From Neobacillus bataviensis LMG 21833 (GTDB taxonomy: Bacteria > Bacillota > Bacilli > Bacillales > Cytobacillaceae), in assembly GCF_000307875.1 (NCBI RefSeq), contig NZ_AJLS01000055.1:170468-234467 (forward strand): DNA of 64,000 nucleotides, written 5' to 3'. Shown here piece by piece: positions 27,424 through 36,497 of this stretch. The notes beneath the pieces are model-generated. The model searched no databases, was not told where the DNA came from, and saw only the letters and a list, made by a program, of their open reading frames with translations. The position numbers and the translations under genes were made by a program. Numbering within the stretch: position 1 is the first letter of the stretch; each line of letters begins with the position of its first letter.

Positions 27424-28329
27424 ATGATGTTTTTTTTACCTGAAAAAGTAACGATTATCGAAGTTGGCCCGCGTGATGGGCTGCAAAATGAGAAGTTATT
27501 CGTACCAACTGAGATTAAAAAACAATTTATCGCTGAATTAAGGAAGGCGGGGCTTCGAGAGATGGAGTTAACTTCATTTGTGTCGCCTAAATGGGTTCCC
27601 CAGATGGGGGATGCTGCTGAAATCGTGGCGGCCTGTCTTGACGAGGATTCAAGAGATATTGTCTTAGCCCCGAACCGTAAAGGGATTGACCGGCTCTATT
27701 CCACTAATTGTAAAGCCGTTGCCGTGTTTGTCGGGGTCAGCAACAGCTTTAATTTAAAAAATATTAACAAGACAACATCGGACAGTATGACGGAGCTGAA
27801 GCCAATTATCCACGAACTAAAACAAAAGAATTATTTTGTCCGTGCCTGCATTTCGACAGCGTTTTATTGTCCTTATGAGGGAAAAATTGATGAAAGTGAT
27901 ACGTTAGCGCTTTGCCGCGAATTTGTCGAAGCAGGTGTTGATGAATTAAGCGTAGCTGATACGATCGGGATGGCGGCGCCGAATGAAGCCTATTCTTTAT
28001 TTTCCAAATTAAAAGCGGAATTCCCTGACACCCTAATAACTGCTCATTTCCATGACACGAGGAAGTTGGCCCTTGCAAATATTTTGGCTTCCCTTCAGGC
28101 TGGAGTTGATCGCTTTGATACATCTGCCGGCGGGCTTGGAGGCTGTCCGTTTGCACCTGGTGCCAGCGGAAATGCCGCGACGGAAGATGTTGTTTATATG
28201 CTTGAACGGATGGGGATTGACACATCTGTTGATCTTAAAAAGCTGATGGATGCGATTGAGGTTGTTCGCCCTCATCTATCAAGGCAGATTGAAACTGGCT
28301 ATTATCAGCTTCATACCCAAACCGTCTAG
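27424..28329 (+). CDS. yngG: Hydroxymethylglutaryl-CoA lyase
   Basis: Splits HMG-CoA to acetoacetate and acetyl-CoA, the last step of leucine degradation. 301 residues in a DRE-TIM barrel: EVGPRDGLQNE at residues 13-23, HFHDTR near 207 for metal binding, and the lyase signature GLGGCPFAPGASGN with the active-site Cys near 240. GGAGG lies 6 bases before ATGATG. It faces away from the thiolase and CoA-transferase operon, which would consume its product. In B. subtilis the gene is in the yng cluster, so its position here differs. Confidence 0.93.
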   Translation: MMFFLPEKVTIIEVGPRDGLQNEKLFVPTEIKKQFIAELRKAGLREMELTSFVSPKWVPQMGDAAEIVAACLDEDSRDIVLAPNRKGIDRLYSTNCKAVAVFVGVSNSFNLKNINKTTSDSMTELKPIIHELKQKNYFVRACISTAFYCPYEGKIDESDTLALCREFVEAGVDELSVADTIGMAAPNEAYSLFSKLKAEFPDTLITAHFHDTRKLALANILASLQAGVDRFDTSAGGLGGCPFAPGASGNAATEDVVYMLERMGIDTSVDLKKLMDAIEVVRPHLSRQIETGYYQLHTQTV

Positions 28330-28407
28330 AATGTTTTTAGCATGAATAATCAGTCTTCTAGTAACCCATCTTATTAAATGAGACTAGCTTGAAGGGAGAT
28401 TATGTTC

Positions 28408-28548
28408 ATGAGCCAAAAGCGTGATAAAGGAAACAGTCAAAGCGGGAAAAACTATGCAGATACAGCAGGTGGAGGCAAGCGGATGATTGCCGCCGAGGAA
28501 CTGGAAAAAGCACTCCACCCAACGAAGAGGCAGAATTCAGAGCAATAA
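28408..28548 (+). CDS. Small hydrophilic protein of unknown function, 46 residues
   Basis: A short gene reading MSQKRDKGNSQSGKNY, then a Gly-rich TAGGGKRM and a charged helix AAEELEKAL, ending Gln. GGGAG lies 9 bases before the ATG at 28408; an in-frame ATG at 28402 is too close to it. A strong terminator follows 19 bases after the stop, which supports an expressed gene. No hydrophobic segment. The look resembles small spore or stress proteins, but I do not recognise a family. Confidence 0.65.
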   Translation: MSQKRDKGNSQSGKNYADTAGGGKRMIAAEELEKALHPTKRQNSEQ

Positions 28549-28566
28549 AGGATCCTCTAAACTTGG

Positions 28567-28598
28567 AAGCCGCTCATTGGTATCAGCGGCTTTTTTTT
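28567..28598 (+). terminator. Terminator of the 46-residue gene
   Basis: Stem AAGCCGCT/AGCGGCTT with a 10-base loop and a run of eight T. Confidence 0.85.
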
Positions 28599-28683
28599 GT
28601 TAAAATAAAAACTGTTAATTTATGACATATAAAACTCATTTACCATATCGTGATAAAATCATTTCTCTGGGAGGTGCCCTTTA

Positions 28684-29604
28684 TTGAGGAAAGCATTTCG
28701 AGCCCTGTTTGTTTTATTATTTTTCTGGTTATCGCTCGCTTTGTATTTTACAAATCGTGTCATGTATATGAAAAAGAAGGATGAGGAATTGATTTTAAAA
28801 CGGGAAAAGGATGCTGGCAGGTACAAACCCGATGAATTTGAATCCTTGCCTAAGCGGGATGTTGATATCCCTTCCCCATTTGGCTATATGATCAAAGCAG
28901 TTCTGGTGGAGCCGCACGAGACCAATCGCTATATCATTATTTCTCATGGCGTGACGGAGACGAAAATCAATTCGATTAAATATGCGAACCTTTTCATCGA
29001 GCGCGGGTTTAATACTTTAATTTATGATCATCGCCGCCACGGTGAATCTGGAGGTAAGACGACCAGCTTCGGTCACTATGAAAAATTCGATTTAAAAACG
29101 GTCGTTGACTGGCTCAAAAAAGAGAAAGGATCTGAACTTGAACTGGGTATTCACGGGGAATCAATGGGGGCCGCTACCATGCTTTTATATGCAGGGCTTC
29201 TTGAGGACGGAGCAGATTTTTACATTGCCGATTGCCCATTCTCTGATTTTAAGGAACAGCTTGCCTATCTCATCAAAAAAGATTTCAAGCTCATCCCCGG
29301 GCTTTTACTTCCGATTGGAGATGTCCTTTTACGGCTGCGGGACAAATATTCCATTCGAAACGTCTCGCCGATTTCTGTGATTGAAAACATCAAGCATCCC
29401 GTCCTATTTATCCATAGCCGGAAAGACGATTTTATTTTGCCGTCGATGTCGAAGGACTTATTTGAACAAAAAAAGGGCCCAAAGATGCTATATATCGCTG
29501 AAAACGGCCGACATGCCCAATCCTTTAACGAAAACCGTGCTGATTATGAACGGGTCATTGATGAGTTTTTACAGAAATATGTTGATCGGGCTTTACCTAG
29601 TTAA
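28684..29604 (+). CDS. yqkD: Alpha/beta hydrolase YqkD
   Basis: A 306-residue serine hydrolase anchored by an N-terminal membrane segment (residues 5-22, LFVLLFFWLSLALYF). The fold is seen in ISHGVTE (oxyanion region, about 83), the nucleophile motif GIHGESMGAA (about 157-166), FIHSRKDDFI (acid) and NGRHAQSF (His). It starts at TTG with GGGAGG 7 bases upstream. It is the B. subtilis YqkD type, whose substrate is unknown. Confidence 0.88.
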   Translation: MRKAFRALFVLLFFWLSLALYFTNRVMYMKKKDEELILKREKDAGRYKPDEFESLPKRDVDIPSPFGYMIKAVLVEPHETNRYIIISHGVTETKINSIKYANLFIERGFNTLIYDHRRHGESGGKTTSFGHYEKFDLKTVVDWLKKEKGSELELGIHGESMGAATMLLYAGLLEDGADFYIADCPFSDFKEQLAYLIKKDFKLIPGLLLPIGDVLLRLRDKYSIRNVSPISVIENIKHPVLFIHSRKDDFILPSMSKDLFEQKKGPKMLYIAENGRHAQSFNENRADYERVIDEFLQKYVDRALPS

Positions 29605-29640
29605 AAAACAGACTGTCCGTTTAGGATCAGTCTGTTTTTT
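29603..29640. terminator. Bidirectional terminator between yqkD and yqkB
   Basis: Arms AAAAAACAGACTG and CAGTCTGTTTTTT with a 12-base loop, overlapping the 3' end of yqkB. Confidence 0.85.
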
Positions 29641-29959
29641 CTTTGATGATCAGGCTCATGTATCCATTTAACATTTGCTGTGGACTTTTTAATTGGAAGC
29701 AATTGGTGCTTTGCGAAAAATCAATCTTCATTTGCTCATCAAAGAAAACCATTTTTGATTTTTCTAGATAAACAGTTCTATCATTTGTTTCGATGGCGAT
29801 TTCATCGTCCGCTGTTTCCGGAACAAACCATAAGGCTACTACGCCGTTTACGGCGCAGCCACAGCCGTCTGTATCGTATTTTAGTTTTAGATACCCTTCT
29901 CTACCCTCGGTTCTAGCACTTATTTTTTTAGCTGCCGCTTCTGTAATAATGATTTCCAT
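29627..29959 (-). CDS. yqkB: HesB/IscA-fold protein YqkB
   Basis: A 110-residue protein with the HesB/IscA beta fold (MEIIITEAAAKKISAR at the start, LKYDTDGCGCAVNGV in the middle). Only the CGC pair is seen; the C-terminal cysteines used by IscA for Fe-S assembly are absent, so it may not be a classical scaffold. B. subtilis YqkB is the nearest match by position and size. Confidence 0.8.
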   Translation of the reverse strand: MEIIITEAAAKKISARTEGREGYLKLKYDTDGCGCAVNGVVALWFVPETADDEIAIETNDRTVYLEKSKMVFFDEQMKIDFSQSTNCFQLKSPQQMLNGYMSLIIKEKTD

Positions 29960-30110
29960 ACGTAAAACTCCCCCTACTAGGCATATGATGATTGTATCAC
30001 AGTTTTTAAGTGCCGCTTACTTTTCTGCTCCACAGCCTTTTGTTTGCATTTTCCTGTTATTCCAGTTAATCTCAAAGTTATGACGAATAATTTTAAAAGG
30101 GGTGCTCTTT

Positions 30111-30317
30111 ATGTCAAAGATTCAAATTAAGGTAAACGATAATGGTTCGCTGCGAATTACTGGCGATGTGGAATTGTTAGATGGCGAAGGCAACGTATAT
30201 ACAACAAAACCTTCTTTTTCTCTTTGCCGCTGCGGTCAGTCTAAAAATAAACCGTTTTGCGATGGCTCGCATAAAGGGAATTTTGAATCCCAAGTTCGCG
30301 TCCCAAAAGAGGATTAA
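30111..30317 (+). CDS. CDGSH-type iron-sulfur protein
   Basis: A 68-residue protein with the CDGSH [2Fe-2S] motif: Cys39, Cys41, Cys50 and His54 in LCRCGQSKNKPFCDGSH. These are the 3Cys-1His ligands of the MitoNEET family. No membrane segment, so it is soluble and cytoplasmic. The ATG at 30111 follows AAAGGGG; an ATG at 30102 is possible. A terminator follows, so it is a single-gene unit. The role in bacteria is not established. Confidence 0.88.
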   Translation: MSKIQIKVNDNGSLRITGDVELLDGEGNVYTTKPSFSLCRCGQSKNKPFCDGSHKGNFESQVRVPKED

Positions 30318-30327
30318 ATGGGAGAAG

Positions 30328-30357
30328 AGCGACTCCAATTTTGGAGCCGCTTTTTTA
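30328..30357 (+). terminator. Terminator of the CDGSH gene
   Basis: Stem AGCGxCTCCA/TGGAGxCGCT and T6, reaching the stop codon of the convergent yolD-like gene. Confidence 0.75.
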
Positions 30358-30690
30358 TACATTTGTAATCCGGATGTCGGCTATCGCATTAATCGAAATT
30401 CGGTGCACCTCTTCAAAACGGTCTATGACATGGAGCTTGTGTGTTAATTCATCCCAGTAATGAATTTTTCCCATTACGATTTCATAATTTCGATTCTGAT
30501 AATGCGTAATCGTGACGAATTGATCAAACTCAATCGCCTCAGATAAGGTCTCGTTCATGAGTTCCAGCTGCTGCTCATCCATTTCCCGTTTCTGTTCATA
30601 TCCATCTTCTTTTACCCAATCCCTGAGCAGTTTCACATGTTCAGGAAGCATCATTGACGTCCATTTGATTCTTCCGCGGTCGCGAATCAT
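30355..30690 (-). CDS. yqjX: YolD-like protein (YqjX)
   Basis: A 111-residue YolD family protein: the N-terminal MIRDRGRIKWTSMMLPEH is the family hallmark. YolD-like proteins are found next to Y-family polymerases and have been compared to UmuD in partner role. It starts 15 bases after the polymerase stop and shares its LexA-controlled promoter. Confidence 0.88.
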   Translation of the reverse strand: MIRDRGRIKWTSMMLPEHVKLLRDWVKEDGYEQKREMDEQQLELMNETLSEAIEFDQFVTITHYQNRNYEIVMGKIHYWDELTHKLHVIDRFEEVHRISINAIADIRITNV

Positions 30691-30705
30691 AGTGTTTCTA
30701 CCTCC

Positions 30706-31965
30706 CTACCTTTTATGTCCGCCAACTAGCGTTGCCCGGTGCTTGGCTGTTCCTGCAGCCGTATAGGATACAGCACGCAGGAGTGAACCCGAGCCGAAAC
30801 GCTTGCGAACAGAATCCACTACATAACCAAGCTCCCGCCTCTTATAGGCACCCATGTCAAACAGGTCAAGCTGAAGCTCGTGGTCATCAATAATATTGCT
30901 GATAGCGAGCGAAATCTGCCGTACCGTTTTTCCGGTATAATGTTCACGAAACAATTCGAGGCAGACGCGGTACAGCTCCATTGTCACATTTGTAGGGTGC
31001 TGGATGGTTCTGGAGCGGTGAAAGCCGCCGCCAAATTCATCTTGGCTGTAACCGACTCCGAGGCTGATCGTTCTCCCCGCTTTACGATGCGTCCGGGCTC
31101 TTCGGGCGACTTCTTCACACATTTCTAAAATCACCGCCTTAATTTCTGATTCCTCTTTATAATCCCTTAATAAAATTTGACTTTTTCCAAAGCTGATCTG
31201 TCCTTGAATGAGCGGTGCACCCAAATCGGAAAGATCGACTCCCCAGGCATGATAATAAAGCTGGTTCCCCATAATGCCGAATTTCTTTTCCAGCTTTTCT
31301 AAATCATAACGAGCCAGCTGACCAACCGTGAAAATGCCCATGCCATTTAATGTTTTTTCGACACGTCTGCCAATTCCCCACATTTCCCGGAGCGGCGATA
31401 CATTCCATAGTTTTGTCTGCACATCTTCGTACGTCCATTCCTCCACACCCTTTTTCTTAGCATCGAGATCAAGGCAAAGCTTCGCCAGTAACATATTGGG
31501 GCCAATTCCGACGGCACACGGGAGCTGAAACTCCCGCTCAATGTCATTTTTTATTTTTTGAGCAATCGTGTGGGCATCGCCCCATAAATGAATGGCACCA
31601 TCGACTTTAATAAAGCTTTCATCGACACTATAGACATGGATGGCTTCTTTTGGCACATAGCGGTTAAATACACGGGAAATTTCTGTTGCAATCCGCAAAT
31701 ATGTTGCCATTTTGGGCTCTTCGATGTGAATACGCGGATCCTTGGGAATCTCAAAAAGCCTAGAGCCGGTTTTGATGCCAAATTCTTTTTTTAGCCGCGG
31801 TGAGGCGGCAAGCACGACACTCCCCTGCCGTTCCTTATTACCAGCAACTGCTAAATAGCAATTCAAAGGGTCGAGTCCGAGTATGACAGCGGCACAGCTT
31901 GCATAGAAGCTCTTCATGTCGACGCATAAAATTTTACTTTTCGGTAATGCGTTGTAATCGACCAT
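30706..31965 (-). CDS. yqjW: Y-family DNA polymerase, UvrX/YqjW type
   Basis: Translesion polymerase of 419 residues, UmuC-like. Catalytic acids are Asp16 in LCVDMKSFYASC and Asp115-Glu116 in YSVDESFIKVDG. The GIGPNMLLAKLCLD segment (about 155) is typical of the family, and the little-finger domain follows residue 240. A LexA box 27-38 bases upstream and the YolD partner downstream mark it as an SOS operon. A second Y-family polymerase is at 44157. Confidence 0.92.
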   Translation of the reverse strand: MVDYNALPKSKILCVDMKSFYASCAAVILGLDPLNCYLAVAGNKERQGSVVLAASPRLKKEFGIKTGSRLFEIPKDPRIHIEEPKMATYLRIATEISRVFNRYVPKEAIHVYSVDESFIKVDGAIHLWGDAHTIAQKIKNDIEREFQLPCAVGIGPNMLLAKLCLDLDAKKKGVEEWTYEDVQTKLWNVSPLREMWGIGRRVEKTLNGMGIFTVGQLARYDLEKLEKKFGIMGNQLYYHAWGVDLSDLGAPLIQGQISFGKSQILLRDYKEESEIKAVILEMCEEVARRARTHRKAGRTISLGVGYSQDEFGGGFHRSRTIQHPTNVTMELYRVCLELFREHYTGKTVRQISLAISNIIDDHELQLDLFDMGAYKRRELGYVVDSVRKRFGSGSLLRAVSYTAAGTAKHRATLVGGHKR

Positions 31966-31991
31966 GACCTTTCCCCCATAACTATAGTTTA

Positions 31992-32003
31992 GAACATTTG
32001 TTC
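31992..32003 (-). promoter_or_regulatory. LexA (SOS) box upstream of yqjW
   Basis: GAACATTTGTTC is a palindromic match to the Bacillus LexA box CGAACNNNNGTTCG, with A and T in the outermost positions. It sits 27 bases before the polymerase start. Confidence 0.8.
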
Positions 32004-32113
32004 TTAATTAGTATATACATTATCATAAGCGAATATGCGTTCGTGTTCAATGGAAATTTTTCGCAGGATTCCGATTATCAAAAGCGATATAATGTTTGGA
32101 GAGGTGTGTGTCG

Positions 32114-32305
32114 ATGGAGAAAAAGCTTGTGGTCAAAATGATTAGGAATTGTTTTAAACAGTATTATGAGGGTGATGCAATGCCGATTGGCGAGCAGGAT
32201 TTAGAGGAGCTGACCAGAAGGGTTTTTCAAATAAAAGAGGAAGAACCTACTGCGGATTTATTCGAGGTTGTAAATGATGCGGTGTATGAGTTTTTGGCGG
32301 ATTAA
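32114..32305 (+). CDS. yqzH: YqzH-like small protein
   Basis: A 63-residue acidic soluble protein (MEKKLVVKMIRNCFKQYY at the start, VVNDAVYEFLAD at the end). GGAGAGGTG lies before the ATG at 32114. The place between the yqjW and yqjQ regions matches yqzH in B. subtilis. Function unknown. Confidence 0.75.
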   Translation: MEKKLVVKMIRNCFKQYYEGDAMPIGEQDLEELTRRVFQIKEEEPTADLFEVVNDAVYEFLAD

Positions 32306-32322
32306 CTGTTATCATAATGGTA

Positions 32323-32369
32323 TCATGAGGACAAAGATTGATATAAAATTAAACAAACTGTCCTCATGA
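32323..32369. terminator. Hairpin between yqzH and the SNF2 gene
   Basis: Perfect 11-base arms TCATGAGGACA and TGTCCTCATGA (32323-32333 and 32359-32369) with a 25-base loop, then ATATTTTT. Between convergent genes; the long loop makes it an atypical terminator. Confidence 0.5.
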
Positions 32370-32375
32370 ATATTT

Positions 32376-35300
32376 TTAAGATAAGATTTCCATAATATCA
32401 TCTTCCGTCAAAGCAGAACTACTTCGCTCCTCGGAATCAATAATTTCCTCAATCAAATGCCTCTTTTTGTCTTGGAGTTCGCTGATTTTCTCTTCAATGG
32501 TACCGCGGGTGATCAGCTTGATAACCTGGACGACATTTTTCTGGCCGATGCGGTGCGCCCGATCAGCAGCCTGCTCCTCAACGGCAGGATTCCACCAGAT
32601 GTCATACAAAATCACCGTATCCGCTCCCGTCAAATTAAGCCCTGTCCCTCCAGCCTTTAAAGAGATCAAGAAAAAGTCACGTTCTCCTTCATTAAATCGC
32701 TGACAAATCTCCAATCGTTTCTCAGAAGGAGTCCCGCCATCCAGATAGAAGAATGGAAGCCCTTTTAGCGCTAAATTTCTCCCAATCAGCTCAAGCATTT
32801 TCGTAAACTGGGAAAAAATCAGCACCCTCCGTCCGGAAAGCCTGGATTCCTCTATGATTCTTAGCAGCATGTCAAATTTTGCGGAGCCGCCTTTGTACCC
32901 CTCCACAAACAATACCGGATGACAACAAATTTGCCGTAACCTTGTCAAACCAGCAAGGATTTTGATCCTATTTTTCCGAATCGTATCTTTATCTAGGTGC
33001 TTCAGTGTATCTTCCCTGAGCTTAGCCAAATAAGCAGCGTACAGCCTCTTTTGCTCCGGAAGCAGCTCAGCTATCTCGACAAATTCCAATTTTTCCGGAA
33101 GCTCGGAAGCCACATCCTTCTTCATCCTCCGCAGCAAGAAGGGGCGGACTCTTCGTGCAATCTTCTTCCTTGTAAGATTGCTAAATTCCTTTAATCCCTT
33201 AAATAGTTCGGGAAATACAACGTGAAAAATAGACCAGAGCTCTTCCGAAGAATTCTCCACAGGCGTCCCTGTAAGCGCGAAGCGGAAATCGGCTTTAAGT
33301 CTTTTTACTGCCCGGGCGGTTTGTGTCAATGGGTTTTTAAAGGCTTGTGCCTCATCAAAAAAGACCGTGTGAAAGGTTTGTTTCTCATACCACTTAATAT
33401 CTCGCCGTAGTAACGGATAAGAGGTGATGATCACATCCATCCCCATGGCCTCTTTCTGGATCTGAACCCGTTCATCATGATTGCCATCCACAACAACAGC
33501 TTCAATTTCCGGGGCAAATTTCATTATTTCACTTAGCCAGTTATAAGATAAAGAGGACGGACAGACAACTAGAACTGGCTGCTTCTTTTCGCGGATGACA
33601 GCAAGCTCTGATAAAATAAACGCAATACTCTGCAGTGTCTTCCCTAGCCCCATGTCATCAGCAAGAATGCCGCCAAACCCGTAGTGAGCCAGTGTCTTCA
33701 GCCATTGATAACCGCGTTTTTGATAATCACGCAAAACGGACTCCAAACTTACCGGCACCTCAAACTGCAAACTCTCCGGATGGCGGAGATTATCAAGAAA
33801 TTGCCGGAATGAGTCCTCCACTATAAGCACGTGACTTTCATCAAGTGAATCAAGCAACGGAAGCCCCTGTAAAATCGAGATCTCGAAGCCATTTTCTAGA
33901 TTTTTATTTTCCACTGAAATCCCATTTAGAAAACGTTGGATTTCTCCAAACTCTTTGGATTCTAACGAGAGGAGCGAGCCGTTCCGCAGACGATAATATT
34001 TTCGCTTTTCCTCAAGTGCCGCTAGAACCTCTTTGATTTGCTGCTGTGGAATCCCATCAAGTTCGAACTTAAATTCCAGCCAATTCGTCCGTTCCCTTTT
34101 TAGTCTCACTCTAAATGACGGAGGGGTATTTCCGCGGAAAATTCGGTTACGCACCGCTGTCGTCGCATAAATTTGCACCAGCTTTTGCAGCTTCGGGACA
34201 ACATGGGTTAGAAATTCATATTCCAATTCCTCATTGTGTAAAAAATAGCCGCCTTCGGTTTTGGTGAACGAACTTTCCTCCATCAGCTGCAGAATTTCGT
34301 TTTCCTTCTCTTCATCTCTAATAATCCTAGCGCCTACAATAATACCTCGATCCTCCAAAGGGTTGACGATAATATTTTCATAATGAAACTCCAGACCGGC
34401 AAGCAATCGATTTTTGACCCGATCCAAGTAAAGTTTGGCTATCAGCGGTGTTCTCATAAATTCTCTTGCAAGTGTATTGGATAATTGGACGTATCCCAAT
34501 TTTTTTAAACCCGGAATCACTTTTTCAAAAAAATGCTGGATCTGCTCTTGGGGAATGAAAATTTGATTCGTTCCTGAAGCATCAAGCATCTGTTTAACAT
34601 CCGCCAACCGCTGACAATCCTCGGTTTTCATTCTGATGATTTTTCCAGCTGATAATACAGAATCATATGAATCTAATAAAATCATCCGGGATAGCCCTTT
34701 AACTTTTAACAAATAGCCGTTACTTTCCGCCTCAGTAAAATCAAATTGTAGAGGTGGCAGCTCATCTGTTATAGACAGTCCGTCAACCATATGACCGTCA
34801 AATTCCAGCTTCACCAATGGTACCTTAGTAAGCAAAGCCTGAAGTTGTTTCCAGGAAGACGGAGGAATCAGTAGCAGCTCCGTATCGGTGGAATCTGATG
34901 GATTCTGATCATCATGAACCACCTGAATAAGATGCTGAATCACGGTATCAGCCTCTTTTTGGAAGCAGTGAAGGCTTGGATCGTACAAAACGTCGCTTGA
35001 ATGCCCCTGGTTCACAGCCTCTAGAAAACGCCTGATGTTTTCCACCTTCGTTTGTCCGATGCATAATTCGATTCCAAACATGCTGGATTCTAGAACGGGT
35101 TTGATGATAAACTCCGCATCAAGCACTTGCCTATTTTCAAAATGAAGCTGATGCCCGCTTGAGCGTTTTAGCTGATTATTGAAGATGTTTAGCAAACCTC
35201 CAGCCAAATCCGGCTCATCGTTTATAGTGCTAGAACTGGCGCCCGGTGGAATCGTTCCTTTTCGTTGATAATCGTCAATTGCTAACAAAACCGCGGCAAT

Positions 35301-35543
35301 ATGCTGACAGTCCTTTTGAAATGAAGCAAGCTTAGGGCAACTGCACCTGGATTGAAATCCATCTTCACCCTTCCTTTCGATCACTACCTGGAAATCCTCT
35401 GTTCCCGATACTATTGCTTCACATCGATTAGGATTGTATTTTTCAAAGGTTACTTTATTCGCACGGTAAAATGCCTCACCTCGTTTGAAGGAGACAGTCC
35501 CGCACAATTCTTTAATCATTTTTTGATTTAATCTGATATTCAA
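32376..35543 (-). CDS. SNF2-family ATPase with SWIM zinc finger
   Basis: A 1055-residue protein. The N-terminal SWIM zinc finger is CSCPK...CQH near residues 77-90. After a long helicase-associated region, the SNF2 ATPase follows: DDMGLGKT (Walker A, about 630), DEAQAFKNP (Walker B, about 728), LTGTPVENS (III), and the second RecA lobe with GGTGLNLTGAD and DRAHRIGQ (motif VI, about 998). It resembles B. subtilis YwqA (about 920) but is longer. Likely acts on DNA-bound protein complexes or RNA polymerase; no partner gene is linked. Confidence 0.9.
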   Translation of the reverse strand: MNIRLNQKMIKELCGTVSFKRGEAFYRANKVTFEKYNPNRCEAIVSGTEDFQVVIERKGEDGFQSRCSCPKLASFQKDCQHIAAVLLAIDDYQRKGTIPPGASSSTINDEPDLAGGLLNIFNNQLKRSSGHQLHFENRQVLDAEFIIKPVLESSMFGIELCIGQTKVENIRRFLEAVNQGHSSDVLYDPSLHCFQKEADTVIQHLIQVVHDDQNPSDSTDTELLLIPPSSWKQLQALLTKVPLVKLEFDGHMVDGLSITDELPPLQFDFTEAESNGYLLKVKGLSRMILLDSYDSVLSAGKIIRMKTEDCQRLADVKQMLDASGTNQIFIPQEQIQHFFEKVIPGLKKLGYVQLSNTLAREFMRTPLIAKLYLDRVKNRLLAGLEFHYENIIVNPLEDRGIIVGARIIRDEEKENEILQLMEESSFTKTEGGYFLHNEELEYEFLTHVVPKLQKLVQIYATTAVRNRIFRGNTPPSFRVRLKRERTNWLEFKFELDGIPQQQIKEVLAALEEKRKYYRLRNGSLLSLESKEFGEIQRFLNGISVENKNLENGFEISILQGLPLLDSLDESHVLIVEDSFRQFLDNLRHPESLQFEVPVSLESVLRDYQKRGYQWLKTLAHYGFGGILADDMGLGKTLQSIAFILSELAVIREKKQPVLVVCPSSLSYNWLSEIMKFAPEIEAVVVDGNHDERVQIQKEAMGMDVIITSYPLLRRDIKWYEKQTFHTVFFDEAQAFKNPLTQTARAVKRLKADFRFALTGTPVENSSEELWSIFHVVFPELFKGLKEFSNLTRKKIARRVRPFLLRRMKKDVASELPEKLEFVEIAELLPEQKRLYAAYLAKLREDTLKHLDKDTIRKNRIKILAGLTRLRQICCHPVLFVEGYKGGSAKFDMLLRIIEESRLSGRRVLIFSQFTKMLELIGRNLALKGLPFFYLDGGTPSEKRLEICQRFNEGERDFFLISLKAGGTGLNLTGADTVILYDIWWNPAVEEQAADRAHRIGQKNVVQVIKLITRGTIEEKISELQDKKRHLIEEIIDSEERSSSALTEDDIMEILS

Positions 35544-35635
35544 ATGACTGGCTCCCTTTCCGAGGATGCTATCGCACCGTTCATGTCACTTATTTTGGAA
35601 TAATCAATTATACCATTTTTATCGAACACCCATAC

Positions 35636-35664
35636 AAAAAGCTGCCATGACCAGGCAGCTTTCC
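35636..35664 (-). terminator. Terminator of yqjQ
   Basis: Stem AAAGCTGCC/GGCAGCTTT with a 7-base loop; T5 on the minus strand. Confidence 0.8.
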
Positions 35665-35666
35665 AT

Positions 35667-36464
35667 TTACTTAGAATTAAGCATCCGTTTGCCAATTCGC
35701 TCAAATAACCGTGGAAAAAGAACGTAAACGACGCTTCCCATGTTCATCCAGCGCGGCAGATTGATTTCCCGCGTTTTTGTCAGCATGCTGTCGACAACCT
35801 TACCTGCGACAAATTCCGGCTGGAGCATGAACCGCTGCACACTTTTGACATACGTACCTTTTTCATCGGCAATGTTGAAAAAATTAGTCGCAATCGGCCC
35901 GGGATTCACGGAAGTCACCTGCACATTGTAATCACTAAGCTCCATTCGCAGTGCATTTGAATACCCTAGAACGGCATGCTTCGTTGCAGAATAAACACTC
36001 GATTTTGGCGTAGCAATCTTTCCAGCCTGTGAGGCAATATTGATAATATGGCCAAAACGACGAGAACGCATCTTGGGTAAAACCATGCTGGTACATGCCA
36101 TCAGCCCTACCACATTGACTTCAAACATCCCTTTTATTTCATCGATTGAAGCTTCATGGGCTTCACGAAATACACCAAAGCCAGCATTATTTACAAGGAT
36201 ATCAATGTCTCCGATTGTATCAAAAATCTGCTGAAAAACCACCTGTACCTGATTAGTATCTGAAACATCCAGCTTAAAAACATCCACCTTCACCTGATAC
36301 TTTTGCTGCAGCTCAGATTGCAGCTGTTCAAGCTTATCGAAGCTTCGGGCCAGCAGAATCAGATTAGCCCCGCTTGCCGCACAAAGCTTGGCAATTTCCG
36401 CCCCGATTCCGCCGGATGCCCCGGTAATCACAATATTTTTCCCTTTTAATTGTTCCCTTACCAT
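35667..36464 (-). CDS. yqjQ: Short-chain dehydrogenase/reductase YqjQ
   Basis: Classical SDR of 265 residues: TGASGGIG nucleotide loop at 14-21, NNAGFGVF near 92, the Ser-Tyr-Lys triad in INIASQAG and YSATKHA (about 158-164), and PGPIATNF after it. A C-terminal hydrophobic/basic tail suggests membrane contact. It follows yqjP by 33 bases on the same strand. The substrate is unknown. Confidence 0.88.
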   Translation of the reverse strand: MVREQLKGKNIVITGASGGIGAEIAKLCAASGANLILLARSFDKLEQLQSELQQKYQVKVDVFKLDVSDTNQVQVVFQQIFDTIGDIDILVNNAGFGVFREAHEASIDEIKGMFEVNVVGLMACTSMVLPKMRSRRFGHIINIASQAGKIATPKSSVYSATKHAVLGYSNALRMELSDYNVQVTSVNPGPIATNFFNIADEKGTYVKSVQRFMLQPEFVAGKVVDSMLTKTREINLPRWMNMGSVVYVLFPRLFERIGKRMLNSK

Positions 36465-36497
36465 CCTAACACCTCATCAGAGCCTGTGCCCGCACGA

